Source: Saccharicrinis aurantiacus
GTDB lineage: Bacteria > Bacteroidota > Bacteroidia > Bacteroidales > Marinilabiliaceae
DNA: 64,000 nt
Direction of reading: 5' to 3'
Assembly (NCBI RefSeq): GCF_001660705.2
Contig: NZ_LYBV02000021.1
Coordinates: 97,019-161,018, forward strand
Within the stretch, counting starts at the first letter, position 1. Each line of letters starts with the position of its first letter. The notes beneath the pieces were generated by a model that saw only the letters and a program-made list of their open reading frames with translations, was not told where the DNA came from and did not search any database. Made by a program: the position numbers and the translations under genes. Shown here piece after piece: positions 16,085 to 25,451 of this stretch.

Positions 16085-19039
16085 ATGAGTAAAATTCTTA
16101 GAAGGGGATATTGTAAACTCCTCTTATGTACAGTGTTGGGGTTGATTGTGTCCAGTAGCGTAGCTGCTCAGCAATCCAAATTGAGTGGTGCAGTATCCGA
16201 TACAAATGGAAATCCTATTCCAGGCGTATCAATTCAAGTGAAGGGATCAATGCTTGGGACAATTACGGATATGGATGGAAAATATGCGCTTAGCTTAGAG
16301 GGAAATACACAGAGCGTTATTGTGTATAGTTTTATAGGTATGCAAAGTCAAGAAGTGGTATGGACTAATCAAACTACTATTGATGTTGTGTTGCTTGATG
16401 AGGTTCACGGACTAAATGAAGTTTTGGTTGTAGGTTATGGAACGCAAGAGAAGAAGGATATTACCGGAGCTGTTGCTTTGGTAGGAGCCGAAGAATTAGA
16501 GTCGCGACCAAATACACAATTAGGGTCCTTAATTCAAGGTAGAGCTGCAGGTGTTCGTGTAGCTTCAAGTTCTGGTAAACCATCGCAAGGTTTAAGTATT
16601 AGAGTGCGTGGTACAAACTCTGTTACGGCAGGTAGTGAGCCACTATATGTAATAGATGGTATACCTACCAGTGATACGCGATCTATCAATCCGGCTGATG
16701 TGGAAACCATTACGGTGCTGAAGGATGCCTCTTCAGCCGCTATTTACGGATCGCAAGGTGCCAATGGAGTTGTTTTAATTACAACAAAAAAAGGAACTAC
16801 AGGTAAACCAACAGTAACTTTTGATGCATATACCGGATTCTCTGAAGTATGGAATACTCTACATGTATTAAATGGTGAGCAGTATAGAGATTTAATGACC
16901 GAGATGGGACAGTCAACGGATTGGAACAAATACAATAAGAACACCGATTGGCAAAATGAGATTTTTCAGCGAGGCGCATCTCAAAACTATCAGTTATCTA
17001 TGTCTGGTAAAAGTGAGCAAACGTCTTATTACGTTTCTGGAGGATGGGTTCAGCAAAAGGGTGCCGTTAGAAGCTCTGAGATGGATCGTGCTAACTTTAA
17101 AATTAATTTAGATCAAGAGGTAAACGATTGGTTATCTGTTGGAACTCGAATTGCTTATACAAAGTATCGCGATGTTGATGTAAACGATAACAATGCAGTT
17201 AATCAAGGTGGTGTTTTAACAGGAGCCTTAAATACACCGTCGGTAATTGGTATTTATAACGAGGATGGCACTTTTACGAGTAATCCATTTCAAAACTGGG
17301 AAAATCCTGTGGCAAGTACCGATGGATCTGAGCGCGAATATAACAGCGAGCGTTTCTTAGGTAATATGTATGTTAAAATACAGTTTCTTAAAGATTTTAA
17401 CTTCAAAAGTAATTTTGGAGTAGACAATAGTAATGGTGTTTACGATTACTTTTTAGATCCTTACCGCACCAGTTATGGTCGTGCTAAAACCGGAATTGGA
17501 ACTAATAATACGGATAGATCAAGCTATTGGATGACTGAGAATATCCTTAGTTTTAACAAAAAAATCGGAAATCATAATATTGAAGCTTTAGCAGGTAATG
17601 TTATTCAGAAATACCTTTGGGAGAATGCATACATTACTACAGAGAATTTTTCTAGTGATGGCATTACAACCACAAATGGAGGTTCAATCATATCGAGTGC
17701 AGGAAATACCAAAGCTGAAAAATCAAATGTTTCTTATTTGAGTCGATTAAATTATGGCTTTGCAGATAAATACCTTATCACAGCCAACTTTAGAGCGGAT
17801 GCATCTAGTGTTTTTGGTGAGGATAACAGATGGGGTTACTTCCCTTCATTCTCAACAGGATGGCGTATGTCTCAAGAATCATTTATGCAGGATATTTCAT
17901 TTTTAAATGATTTAAAGATAAGAGCTGGTTGGGGTATTGTAGGTAACGATCAAATTAGAAATTATGCCCACTACGGAACTGTAGGTTCTAACAATTACCC
18001 AATTGGAGGTAGTTTAATGCCCGGAACTTATCCTCAAACAATGGATAACAAATCCTTAAAATGGGAAGAATCAGAGCAAACAAATATTGGATTAGATATA
18101 AATGTATTTAACGGAAGAATTCAATTTGTGGCAGATGCTTATTTGCGTAAAACTCGCGATTTATTATTGGATGCCCCACTTCCTACAAGTACGGGTTATA
18201 CTTCTGCTCTTCAGAATATCGGAAACCTTGAAAATAAAGGTCTTGAGTTTAGCTTGAATACAACCAATATAGATAAAGAAATAAAGTGGACATCAGGCTT
18301 TAATATCTCGTTTAACCGAAACGAAGTTACAAACTTGGTAGTAAAAAGCTTACCAATGGGTAATGTTGCAGGAAGAGGAGAAGCCATCTTATTAGAAGAA
18401 GGACAGCCCTTAGGTACTTTATATGGTTATGTATGGGGAGGTGTAGATCCTGAAACAGGAAATGCCTATTATTTAGATAGCAATGGGGAGAGTACTTTTA
18501 ACCCAACAGCCGATGATCGTACTGTGATTGGAAATGCGAATCCTGATTTCTTTTATGGTTTTAGTAATACTTTAAGTTATAAAGGAATTGGCTTAAATAT
18601 TTTCTTTGAAGGTGCACATGGTAATGATATGCTTAATGCTACGCGAATTGATTCGGAGGGTATGATTGATCCTAAAAATCAGCTTGCAACTGTTAACAAT
18701 AGATGGAGAGAGCCAGGTGATGTTACAGATATTCCAAGAGCAAGTTGGGCAAATACTGATAATTCGCGCATCTCAACCCGCTTTATTGAAGATGCTTCTT
18801 ACCTAAGATTAAAAACGGTTAGTTTAAGTTACGATTTGCCACAGAGTTTACTATCAAAAATAAACCTTAGCAATGTGCGAATTTATGCAACCGGTGAAAA
18901 CTTACTCACTTTTACAAACTACAGTGGTTTTGATCCTGAGGTAAATGCTTTTGGAGGTTCTAATACCATGCAAGGAATTGATTATGGTACTTATCCGCAA
19001 ACGCGAAATTATATTTTTGGTTTGAATGTTACATTTTAA
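16085..19039 (+). CDS. susC: SusC/RagA-family TonB-dependent outer-membrane transporter
   Basis: 984 residues. Signal peptide to about residue 29, carboxypeptidase-D-regulatory-like domain about 33-115 (GAVSDTNGNPIPGVSIQVKG, TDMDGKYAL), TonB box region and plug about 115-230 (VVGYGTQEKKDITGAV, LYVIDGIP, VLKDASSAAIYGSQGANGVV) and a long beta-barrel ending in NYIFGLNVTF with terminal Phe. It imports the oligosaccharides captured with its SusD partner, driven by TonB. The susD start follows 70 bases later with no terminator between. It has the usual family length and no visible damage. Confidence 0.96.
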   Translation: MSKILRRGYCKLLLCTVLGLIVSSSVAAQQSKLSGAVSDTNGNPIPGVSIQVKGSMLGTITDMDGKYALSLEGNTQSVIVYSFIGMQSQEVVWTNQTTIDVVLLDEVHGLNEVLVVGYGTQEKKDITGAVALVGAEELESRPNTQLGSLIQGRAAGVRVASSSGKPSQGLSIRVRGTNSVTAGSEPLYVIDGIPTSDTRSINPADVETITVLKDASSAAIYGSQGANGVVLITTKKGTTGKPTVTFDAYTGFSEVWNTLHVLNGEQYRDLMTEMGQSTDWNKYNKNTDWQNEIFQRGASQNYQLSMSGKSEQTSYYVSGGWVQQKGAVRSSEMDRANFKINLDQEVNDWLSVGTRIAYTKYRDVDVNDNNAVNQGGVLTGALNTPSVIGIYNEDGTFTSNPFQNWENPVASTDGSEREYNSERFLGNMYVKIQFLKDFNFKSNFGVDNSNGVYDYFLDPYRTSYGRAKTGIGTNNTDRSSYWMTENILSFNKKIGNHNIEALAGNVIQKYLWENAYITTENFSSDGITTTNGGSIISSAGNTKAEKSNVSYLSRLNYGFADKYLITANFRADASSVFGEDNRWGYFPSFSTGWRMSQESFMQDISFLNDLKIRAGWGIVGNDQIRNYAHYGTVGSNNYPIGGSLMPGTYPQTMDNKSLKWEESEQTNIGLDINVFNGRIQFVADAYLRKTRDLLLDAPLPTSTGYTSALQNIGNLENKGLEFSLNTTNIDKEIKWTSGFNISFNRNEVTNLVVKSLPMGNVAGRGEAILLEEGQPLGTLYGYVWGGVDPETGNAYYLDSNGESTFNPTADDRTVIGNANPDFFYGFSNTLSYKGIGLNIFFEGAHGNDMLNATRIDSEGMIDPKNQLATVNNRWREPGDVTDIPRASWANTDNSRISTRFIEDASYLRLKTVSLSYDLPQSLLSKINLSNVRIYATGENLLTFTNYSGFDPEVNAFGGSNTMQGIDYGTYPQTRNYIFGLNVTF

Positions 19040-19108
19040 TCTTCATTACTACGAGAATATTTAGTAGCAATTTAATACACTTATTATTCTCCCATTAATA
19101 CAAGCAAT

Positions 19109-20599
19109 ATGAAATTACATAAATATATATTAGCATTAGTTATTGGCGTTTCGGCCTCGTCGTGTAACGACTTTCTGGATCTAAAGCCAATTTCGGAAGA
19201 AACAACTGCTAATGCCTACAATAAATTAAGTCAAATAGAGGCAGCTCTAACTGGTACTTACGAATCATTTCAATCTGATGCGTATGTATGGAATAATGTA
19301 CAGTTTCAAGATGTTCGCTCAGATAATCACTATGCAGGTGGCGATAATCCATTTTTTTATGAGGTAGATTATTTAGATATATCTGCAACAAACGAAAAAG
19401 TCTATCAAAGTTGGTCTAATATTTATAACGCCGTATTAAAGGCGAATATAGTATTGGAACGTATTCACGATGTTACAGATCCTTTGTTAACCGAAGAAAG
19501 AAAAAATGAAATTATTGGAGAAGCGTTATTCTTACGTGCATTTCATTATTACAATCTGGTAAATCTATACGGAGGTGTACCTTTAGTACTTCAGGTAACT
19601 AACTCTACAGATGCTTCAAAAGTGAATATCCCGCGTTCAACGGCAACAGAGGTATTTGCACAAATTATTACAGATTTAGAGGAATCAAGTCAACTTTTAC
19701 CCGATACCTATGGATCGGATGCCAATGTAAATAAAGCACGTGCTACAGCTGGTGCAGCATGGGCATTGTTAGCAAAGGCGTATGCACAAAAGCCGAACCC
19801 GGATTATGCCAAGGTGCTTGAATGTATTGCAGAGCTTGATAAAAGTGCTGCAAATTATAGACTGATAGATTATACTCACCTGTTTGATGGTGCACATTTT
19901 AATAACGATGAGTCGATACTTGAAGCACAATGGATTGCTGGTTCTGATGGTAACTGGGGCCCACAAATGTTATTGCCACCTTCAATAAGTGGCGATGATT
20001 GGAGAAAATTTGTAACGCCTTCTCAAGATTTAATAGCCGCCTTTGATTCAGAAGGTGACGATATCAGAAAAAATGCTTCTGTGTTAATGGAGAACGTTTC
20101 ATGGATTGATGAATATTATGGTATAGATCAGCCAAGTGATGATAATCCACTACCCAATGATGTGGCTTTTGCTTACAAATGGAAAAATGCATCGGGATGG
20201 TCAAGTGCCGACAGACAGTATTTTTTACGCTATGGCGATATCGTATTGCTTAAGGCAGAAGCTTTAAACGAAACAGGGCAATTGGGATTAGCTGCCGATG
20301 AAGTAGATCGTATTAGAACGCGAGTTAACCTACCTAAGTTAACGCCAGAGCAAAAAAGTTCAAAGGAAGTTTTAAAGATGCGCATTTTAAAAGAGCGCAG
20401 ATTGGAGTTGGCGCAAGAGGCGCAGCGTTGGGATGATTTAGTACGTTATGGAGTAGTGGTTCAAACAATGAACGATTTGGTTGAGATTGATTTAAGAAAT
20501 AATACGCCAATAGATTATAACATGACAGAATCGAAGATTCTATTACCAATTCCACAGCAAGAGCTTGATAGAAATCCTGAACTAGTTCAAAATCCTTAA
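19109..20599 (+). CDS. susD: SusD/RagB-family outer-membrane glycan-binding lipoprotein
   Basis: 496 residues. Lipoprotein signal MKLHKYILALVIGVSASSC (Cys 19). The SusD N-terminal region (NDFLDLKP) is followed by the TPR signature ALFLRAFHYYNLVNLYGGVPLV and the C-terminal RLELAQEAQRWDDLVRYG and LLPIPQQELDRNP motifs. SusD proteins form the lid of the SusC transporter and bind the glycan at the cell surface. It is followed after only 7 bases by the SusE-like gene, so the three are one operon. Confidence 0.96.
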   Translation: MKLHKYILALVIGVSASSCNDFLDLKPISEETTANAYNKLSQIEAALTGTYESFQSDAYVWNNVQFQDVRSDNHYAGGDNPFFYEVDYLDISATNEKVYQSWSNIYNAVLKANIVLERIHDVTDPLLTEERKNEIIGEALFLRAFHYYNLVNLYGGVPLVLQVTNSTDASKVNIPRSTATEVFAQIITDLEESSQLLPDTYGSDANVNKARATAGAAWALLAKAYAQKPNPDYAKVLECIAELDKSAANYRLIDYTHLFDGAHFNNDESILEAQWIAGSDGNWGPQMLLPPSISGDDWRKFVTPSQDLIAAFDSEGDDIRKNASVLMENVSWIDEYYGIDQPSDDNPLPNDVAFAYKWKNASGWSSADRQYFLRYGDIVLLKAEALNETGQLGLAADEVDRIRTRVNLPKLTPEQKSSKEVLKMRILKERRLELAQEAQRWDDLVRYGVVVQTMNDLVEIDLRNNTPIDYNMTESKILLPIPQQELDRNPELVQNP

Positions 20600-20606
20600 A
20601 ACAATA

Positions 20607-22295
20607 ATGATGAAAAATATAATATTGGTATTATTAGTATCCCTAATGGTTTGGGGATGTGAAGAAGAGAGTAATCTCGATCCAAGTGGGAATTGGGAGT
20701 TAAGTGAACCTGCGGTAAAAACCTTTAATGAGGGTAATACACTGGTTTTAGACGAATCAAAACCACAAGAGATAATCACCTTTAACTGGGAAGCTGCTGT
20801 TTCTTCCGAAAGATATGGTGTATACTACACCGTACTGATTGATTCTTTAGATGCTGAAGATAGTAGTGCTCCAATTCTAAAAATAGATGCTTTAGAAGGA
20901 GGAAAAGCCCTGTCGGCAACAACAACTTATATGGAGTTAAATGATGCTTTATATATGACGGGTTTTAAAGCTGGTGAAGATTTGGAATTAACATGGACGG
21001 TTGTAGCCAATTGTTTAAGTAAACAAACACAAGCTGGCGAATCGTTAAAAGTAAATAGATACGATGACGATAAACTGTTTTTAGCCGGAGCTGCAACAGA
21101 GGTGGGTAACGATGCTTCAAATGCAATTTTAATGTACCGTAATGTTAATGGAGCAAACGAAAAACTGCATTTATTTGAGTCTTACACTTTATTAAAAGCC
21201 AATGAGCCTTTCATGGTTTATAATGGTAGGAGTGAAAATGCGGTGCAATATGGTCTTTCCGAAGATGGTAAACTAGTTAAGGATGGTGATCCGATTGTTG
21301 TAGATACAGAATCGGTTTATAGAGTTGTTGTTGATTTTGATCAAATGACAATTGAATTAAATCCTATTGAAAGATTAGGGATTATTGGAGCTCCTCTTGA
21401 AAATGGTTGGGATTCTGACGAAATGTTAGCCTATAAAGGTATGGGTATTTGGCAATCTGACATTAGCTTTGTTGGTACCGGGAGTTTTATTTTCAGAACA
21501 AATGACAACTGGAGTTATAACCTGAAAAAGGTAGTCGGTTCAAGCAATACTATTATGTCAGAAAGCTTTGCTGGCGACCAGGGTATTGATGTAGAAGACT
21601 TCTCTATGGATGAACCGGGTTATTATACACTTACCGTAAACTTGGTTGGCGAGGGTTATACCTTAGATGTACAAAAAGCGCCAGAGTCGCGTATGTATTT
21701 AATTGTAAACGGAAGTAGTCACGAGTTAACTATGGTAGGCGATGGAATATTTACTACAACTGAATATTTGGCGCTACAACCTACTGATGCATTAATAATT
21801 AATACAGAATCTGATGGTTCAGGAATGAGCTATAGCACAAGTGATGCCATTGAAAGTGGTAGTGGCGATAAAGTTGAGGGTACTGTTGCTCTATCGAATA
21901 TGGATGCAACTTTTTCAACAAGTTTCGATCAGGCTTTTGGTTTTACAGTAGATGTGAATGCTGGCGAATTAACTTGGCACCACTATAATATTAAATTATT
22001 CCATTGGGATGATGATGCCGAAGGTGGTTGGGATGATAAAGTAGAAGTACTAATGACTTATTCTCATCCTTATACATTTACCGCTACAACAGATTTGCAG
22101 GCAGATTTCGAATCTAAGTTCTTTTCTCCTTGGGATGTTCAGTTTGGCGCTGATGATCCTAATGCCTTGGCGGGATCTATGACTAACGGAGGAGGTTCAA
22201 ACTTCACTAATATAAGTGCCAGTGGAAGCTATGATGTTACAATTGTTGTGGCTGGTGATTATGCAACAGGAACATACGAGTTTAAAGCCAGATAA
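20607..22295 (+). CDS. SusE/SusF-like surface glycan-binding lipoprotein
   Basis: 562 residues. Lipoprotein signal MMKNIILVLLVSLMVWGC (Cys 18). The N-terminal SusE domain (about 30-145, ITFNWEAAVSSERYGVYYTV) is followed by at least two SusE/F-type starch-binding-like beta modules (about 150-255 and 255-360; GWDSDEMLAYKGMGIWQ, FIFRTNDNWSYNLK) and further C-terminal beta domains ending about 560. SusE/SusF proteins are anchored outside the cell and hold the polymer near SusC/SusD. No catalytic residues are expected. A stable hairpin follows at 22304-22340, which may lower expression of the GH30 genes relative to susCDE. Confidence 0.88.
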   Translation: MMKNIILVLLVSLMVWGCEEESNLDPSGNWELSEPAVKTFNEGNTLVLDESKPQEIITFNWEAAVSSERYGVYYTVLIDSLDAEDSSAPILKIDALEGGKALSATTTYMELNDALYMTGFKAGEDLELTWTVVANCLSKQTQAGESLKVNRYDDDKLFLAGAATEVGNDASNAILMYRNVNGANEKLHLFESYTLLKANEPFMVYNGRSENAVQYGLSEDGKLVKDGDPIVVDTESVYRVVVDFDQMTIELNPIERLGIIGAPLENGWDSDEMLAYKGMGIWQSDISFVGTGSFIFRTNDNWSYNLKKVVGSSNTIMSESFAGDQGIDVEDFSMDEPGYYTLTVNLVGEGYTLDVQKAPESRMYLIVNGSSHELTMVGDGIFTTTEYLALQPTDALIINTESDGSGMSYSTSDAIESGSGDKVEGTVALSNMDATFSTSFDQAFGFTVDVNAGELTWHHYNIKLFHWDDDAEGGWDDKVEVLMTYSHPYTFTATTDLQADFESKFFSPWDVQFGADDPNALAGSMTNGGGSNFTNISASGSYDVTIVVAGDYATGTYEFKAR

Positions 22296-22303
22296 CTACA
22301 GTT

Positions 22304-22340
22304 GAAACTAGTGTCTGTTACTTTAGCAGACATTAGTTTC
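22304..22340 (+). terminator. Intercistronic hairpin between susE-like and the first GH30
   Basis: Inverted repeat GAAACTAGTGTCTG ... CAGACATTAGTTTC with a mismatch and a short loop, 8 bases after the susE-like stop. Only weak T-richness follows, so it may be a partial terminator or an mRNA-stabilising element inside the operon. Confidence 0.5.
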
Positions 22341-22352
22341 ATTATTTAATTA

Positions 22353-23819
22353 ATGACGATGATGAAATCAAAAAATACAATTTCAATTACCTTTCTGTTT
22401 TTACTAGTTTTCAGTATGATGGGAGCTCGTTGTAAAAAGGATACGGAAGAAACTCCAAAACCTCCAGTTACCCCTGAGGTAATTGATGTTACAGCTTATC
22501 TTTCATCTAATGATGGTAGCTCTAAGTTTCAGAAACAAGATTGGACTTTCTCTGAAATCTCAGAAAATGGGAAGCCTACGATTGTAGTTGATGCTGAAAC
22601 ACAGTTTCAGGAGATAGATGGCTTTGGATATACCCTAACCGGAGGTAGCGCCATGCTCTTAAAAGGTATGAGCGATGTAAAACGTAGTGTTTTATTAAAC
22701 GAATTATTTGGTACACAGGACAATCAGATAGGCGTAAGTTATTTGCGTATTAGTATTGGGGCTTCTGATTTAGATTCTTATACTTTTTCGTATAACGATT
22801 TACCTCCAGGCGAAACCGATGTAGATATGACTCAGTTTTCTTTGGCTCCTGATCAAGATTTCTTGATTCCAGTCTTGAAAGAAATATTAGCGATAAATCC
22901 TACTATTAAAATATTAGGATCGCCTTGGTCTCCTCCTGTATGGATGAAGACGAATAATGCCACAAAAGGGGGCGAATTAAAAGAAGAGTTTTATCAAGCG
23001 TACGCCAATTATTTTGTAAAGTATGTGCAAGAGATGGCTCAAAACGGGATAATTATCGATGCCATTACAATTCAAAACGAACCATTGCATCCGGGCAATA
23101 ACCCAAGTTTATATATGCCAGCTCTTGCGCAAGCAAACTTTATTAAAACAGCACTTGGACCAACTTTTGAGGCCAATGGCATAAAAACTAAAATTATTCT
23201 TTACGATCATAATGCAGATAAACCAGAATATCCGATCTCAATACTCGACGATCCAGAGGCGAAGAAGTATGTTAATGGTTCAGGGTTTCATTTATATGGT
23301 GGAGATATAAATAATTTGAGCAAGGTGCATAATGCACATCCAGACAGAAGTTTGTATTTTACAGAGCAGTGGATTGGAGCGCCGGGTAACTTTGGCGAAG
23401 ATTTGGTTTGGCATACCAATAATCTAATTATAGGTGCTACTCGCAATTGGTGTCGTAATGTATTGGAGTGGAATTTAGCATCAGATCCTAATTTAGGGCC
23501 TCACACAGAGGGTGGGTGTACCGAATGCCTAGGTGCTTTAACTATCGATAATGATGATATAACCAGAAATCCCGCTTATTATATTATAGCTCATGCTTCA
23601 AAATTTGTACGTCCAGGATCTGTGAGATTAGATTCCAATGTACCATCAAACCTTAACAATGTGGCTTTTTCAACACCCGATGGAAAAACTGTAGTGGTGG
23701 TGATTAATAACGCAGATTCTGAACAGGAATTTAACATGCAGGTGGACGGTAAATTAATAACTAGCAAATTGGCTTCAAAAGCTGTAGCTACTTATGTGTA
23801 TACCCCTGAAGCGGAGTAG
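22353..23819 (+). CDS. Glycoside hydrolase family 30 lipoprotein, probable endo-beta-1,6-glucanase type
   Basis: 488 residues. MTMMKSKNTISITF ... SMMGARC gives a lipobox Cys at 27. The GH30 barrel begins at about 75 (QEIDGFGYTLTGGSA) with GSPWSPPVWMKT, the acid/base Glu about 243 in AITIQNEPLHP and the nucleophile Glu about 338 in LYFTEQWIGAP; a small C-terminal beta domain ends the protein. These features match the GH30_3 group, which includes beta-1,6-glucanases of Bacteroides PULs; the subfamily is my judgement. It should be cell-surface anchored and cleave the polymer before import. It lies between two stem-loops in the susCDE-GH30-GH30 run. Confidence 0.9.
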   Translation: MTMMKSKNTISITFLFLLVFSMMGARCKKDTEETPKPPVTPEVIDVTAYLSSNDGSSKFQKQDWTFSEISENGKPTIVVDAETQFQEIDGFGYTLTGGSAMLLKGMSDVKRSVLLNELFGTQDNQIGVSYLRISIGASDLDSYTFSYNDLPPGETDVDMTQFSLAPDQDFLIPVLKEILAINPTIKILGSPWSPPVWMKTNNATKGGELKEEFYQAYANYFVKYVQEMAQNGIIIDAITIQNEPLHPGNNPSLYMPALAQANFIKTALGPTFEANGIKTKIILYDHNADKPEYPISILDDPEAKKYVNGSGFHLYGGDINNLSKVHNAHPDRSLYFTEQWIGAPGNFGEDLVWHTNNLIIGATRNWCRNVLEWNLASDPNLGPHTEGGCTECLGALTIDNDDITRNPAYYIIAHASKFVRPGSVRLDSNVPSNLNNVAFSTPDGKTVVVVINNADSEQEFNMQVDGKLITSKLASKAVATYVYTPEAE

Positions 23820-23847
23820 GCACGCAGATTAACTAACGCAAAACAAG

Positions 23848-23883
23848 TAGGATTATCTTCCTCCATTTCGGGAGGTAATCCTA
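23848..23883 (+). terminator. Intercistronic hairpin between the two GH30 genes
   Basis: Inverted repeat TAGGATTA ... TAATCCTA enclosing TTCCTCC / GGGAGG with a short loop, followed by A's, not T's. More likely a processing or stabilising hairpin than a full terminator. Confidence 0.45.
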
Positions 23884-23900
23884 AAAAATAAAGAGACTAT

Positions 23901-25361
23901 ATGAACTTTAAAAATTTAATTGCAATAGGGCTTTTAGCTGTGGCATGTTCACCACAAAAGACATGTGAAAAAGAAGTGCCAGCTAACATTGAATGGTCGC
24001 ATAAATCTAACATTTCAGTTTACGAGACTTCGGCTAATACTGATCATAGGTTATCCGCAACACCATCAACTAGTTTTGGTAAGGCAATACAACCTTTAGA
24101 AACAGAATTGGCAGTTTTTGTTAATCCATCTAAGCAGTTTCAAACCTTTATAGGTATTGGTGGAGCAATAACTGATGCGGTTACCGAAGTTTTTGATCAG
24201 TTATCAGCTCCAAAGCAAAAAGAATTAATGGATGCTTACTACGGTCCAAATGGTATTGATTATACTTTATTGCGTACCACAATTCATAGTTCAGATTTTG
24301 GCAGCGAAAGCTATACTTATATTGAGGAGGGCGATAAAGACTTAAAAACTTTCTCTATTGATAGAGACAAAAAGCTTCGCATTCCAATGATTAAGGAAGC
24401 CATGCGATTGGCAAGCGACTCTTTACTATTTTATGTGAGTCCTTGGAGTCCGCCTGCTTTTATGAAAGGACGAGAGAACATGCTTAGAGGTGGTTCATTA
24501 TTACCAGAATTTTATCAGTCGTGGGCATCGTATTACGCTAAGTTTATTAAGGCTTATGAAGCAGAAGGAATGCCAATTTGGGGACTTACTATTCAGAACG
24601 AACCAATGGCCGTTCAAACTTGGGAGTCGTGTGTGTATACTGCTGAAGAGGAAAGAGATTTCTTAAAAAAATACCTAGGGCCAACCTTAGAGAAAGAAGG
24701 ATTAGGCGATAAAAACATTGTGGTTTGGGATCATAACAGAGACTTAATTACGCAACGTGCCAATACTATTTTTGGTGATCCTGAAGCGGCTAAATATGCA
24801 TGGGGAATTGGTTTTCATTGGTACGAGCGATGGGCCGGTGGCGAGTCGATGTGGGATAACCTTAAAAATGTAAAAGAATCCTATCCTGATAAAGAATTGT
24901 TATTTACAGAAGGTTGTATTGAGTCATTCGACGTAACAGAATATCAACGTTGGTCGAATGGTGAGCGATATGGAAAATCAATGATTAACGATTTTAATGC
25001 TGGAACAGTAGGGTGGACCGATTGGAATATTTTGTTAGATCATACCGGTGGACCTAATCACGTAGGCAATTTTTGTTTTGCACCAATCCATGCCGATACA
25101 CGCACAGATGAATTAATTTATACACCATCGTATTATTATATCGGACATTTTTCAAAGTTCATTCGTTCGGGAGCTAAAAGAGTGAGCACAAGTTGCAGCA
25201 GAAGTTATTTTCACAGCACTTCGTTCTTAAATGCCGATGGAAGCATGGTAACTGTTGTAATGAACGATACGGATGAAGCCATCAATTATAAATTAATTGT
25301 TGATGAGCTTGAAACCAAATTAGAGATTGCAGCCCACGGAATTCAAACGCTTGTTTATTAA
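23901..25361 (+). CDS. Glycoside hydrolase family 30 lipoprotein (second, diverged)
   Basis: 486 residues. MNFKNLIAIGLLAVAC gives a lipobox Cys at 16. GH30 signatures: FIGIGGAITDAV, YVSPWSPPAFMKG, acid/base Glu about 234 in LTIQNEPMAVQTWESC, nucleophile Glu about 337 in LLFTEGCIESF, and NILLDHTGGPNHVGN near the end of the barrel. It is quite different from the GH30 just before it, with the WESC and DHTGGP features typical of the glucosylceramidase-like GH30_1 branch, whose bacterial members include beta-glucosidases and exo-beta-1,6 activities. The pair may therefore split endo and exo steps on one beta-1,6-containing glucan. No terminator is seen directly after it. Confidence 0.9.
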   Translation: MNFKNLIAIGLLAVACSPQKTCEKEVPANIEWSHKSNISVYETSANTDHRLSATPSTSFGKAIQPLETELAVFVNPSKQFQTFIGIGGAITDAVTEVFDQLSAPKQKELMDAYYGPNGIDYTLLRTTIHSSDFGSESYTYIEEGDKDLKTFSIDRDKKLRIPMIKEAMRLASDSLLFYVSPWSPPAFMKGRENMLRGGSLLPEFYQSWASYYAKFIKAYEAEGMPIWGLTIQNEPMAVQTWESCVYTAEEERDFLKKYLGPTLEKEGLGDKNIVVWDHNRDLITQRANTIFGDPEAAKYAWGIGFHWYERWAGGESMWDNLKNVKESYPDKELLFTEGCIESFDVTEYQRWSNGERYGKSMINDFNAGTVGWTDWNILLDHTGGPNHVGNFCFAPIHADTRTDELIYTPSYYYIGHFSKFIRSGAKRVSTSCSRSYFHSTSFLNADGSMVTVVMNDTDEAINYKLIVDELETKLEIAAHGIQTLVY

Positions 25362-25451
25362 GGCGTCTACAGTTATACCTATTTCTTAATAAGTGCACAT
25401 TTTTATAACAGTTATGCCCAGCTTGAATTCATATTAAATCTTGATTAAACA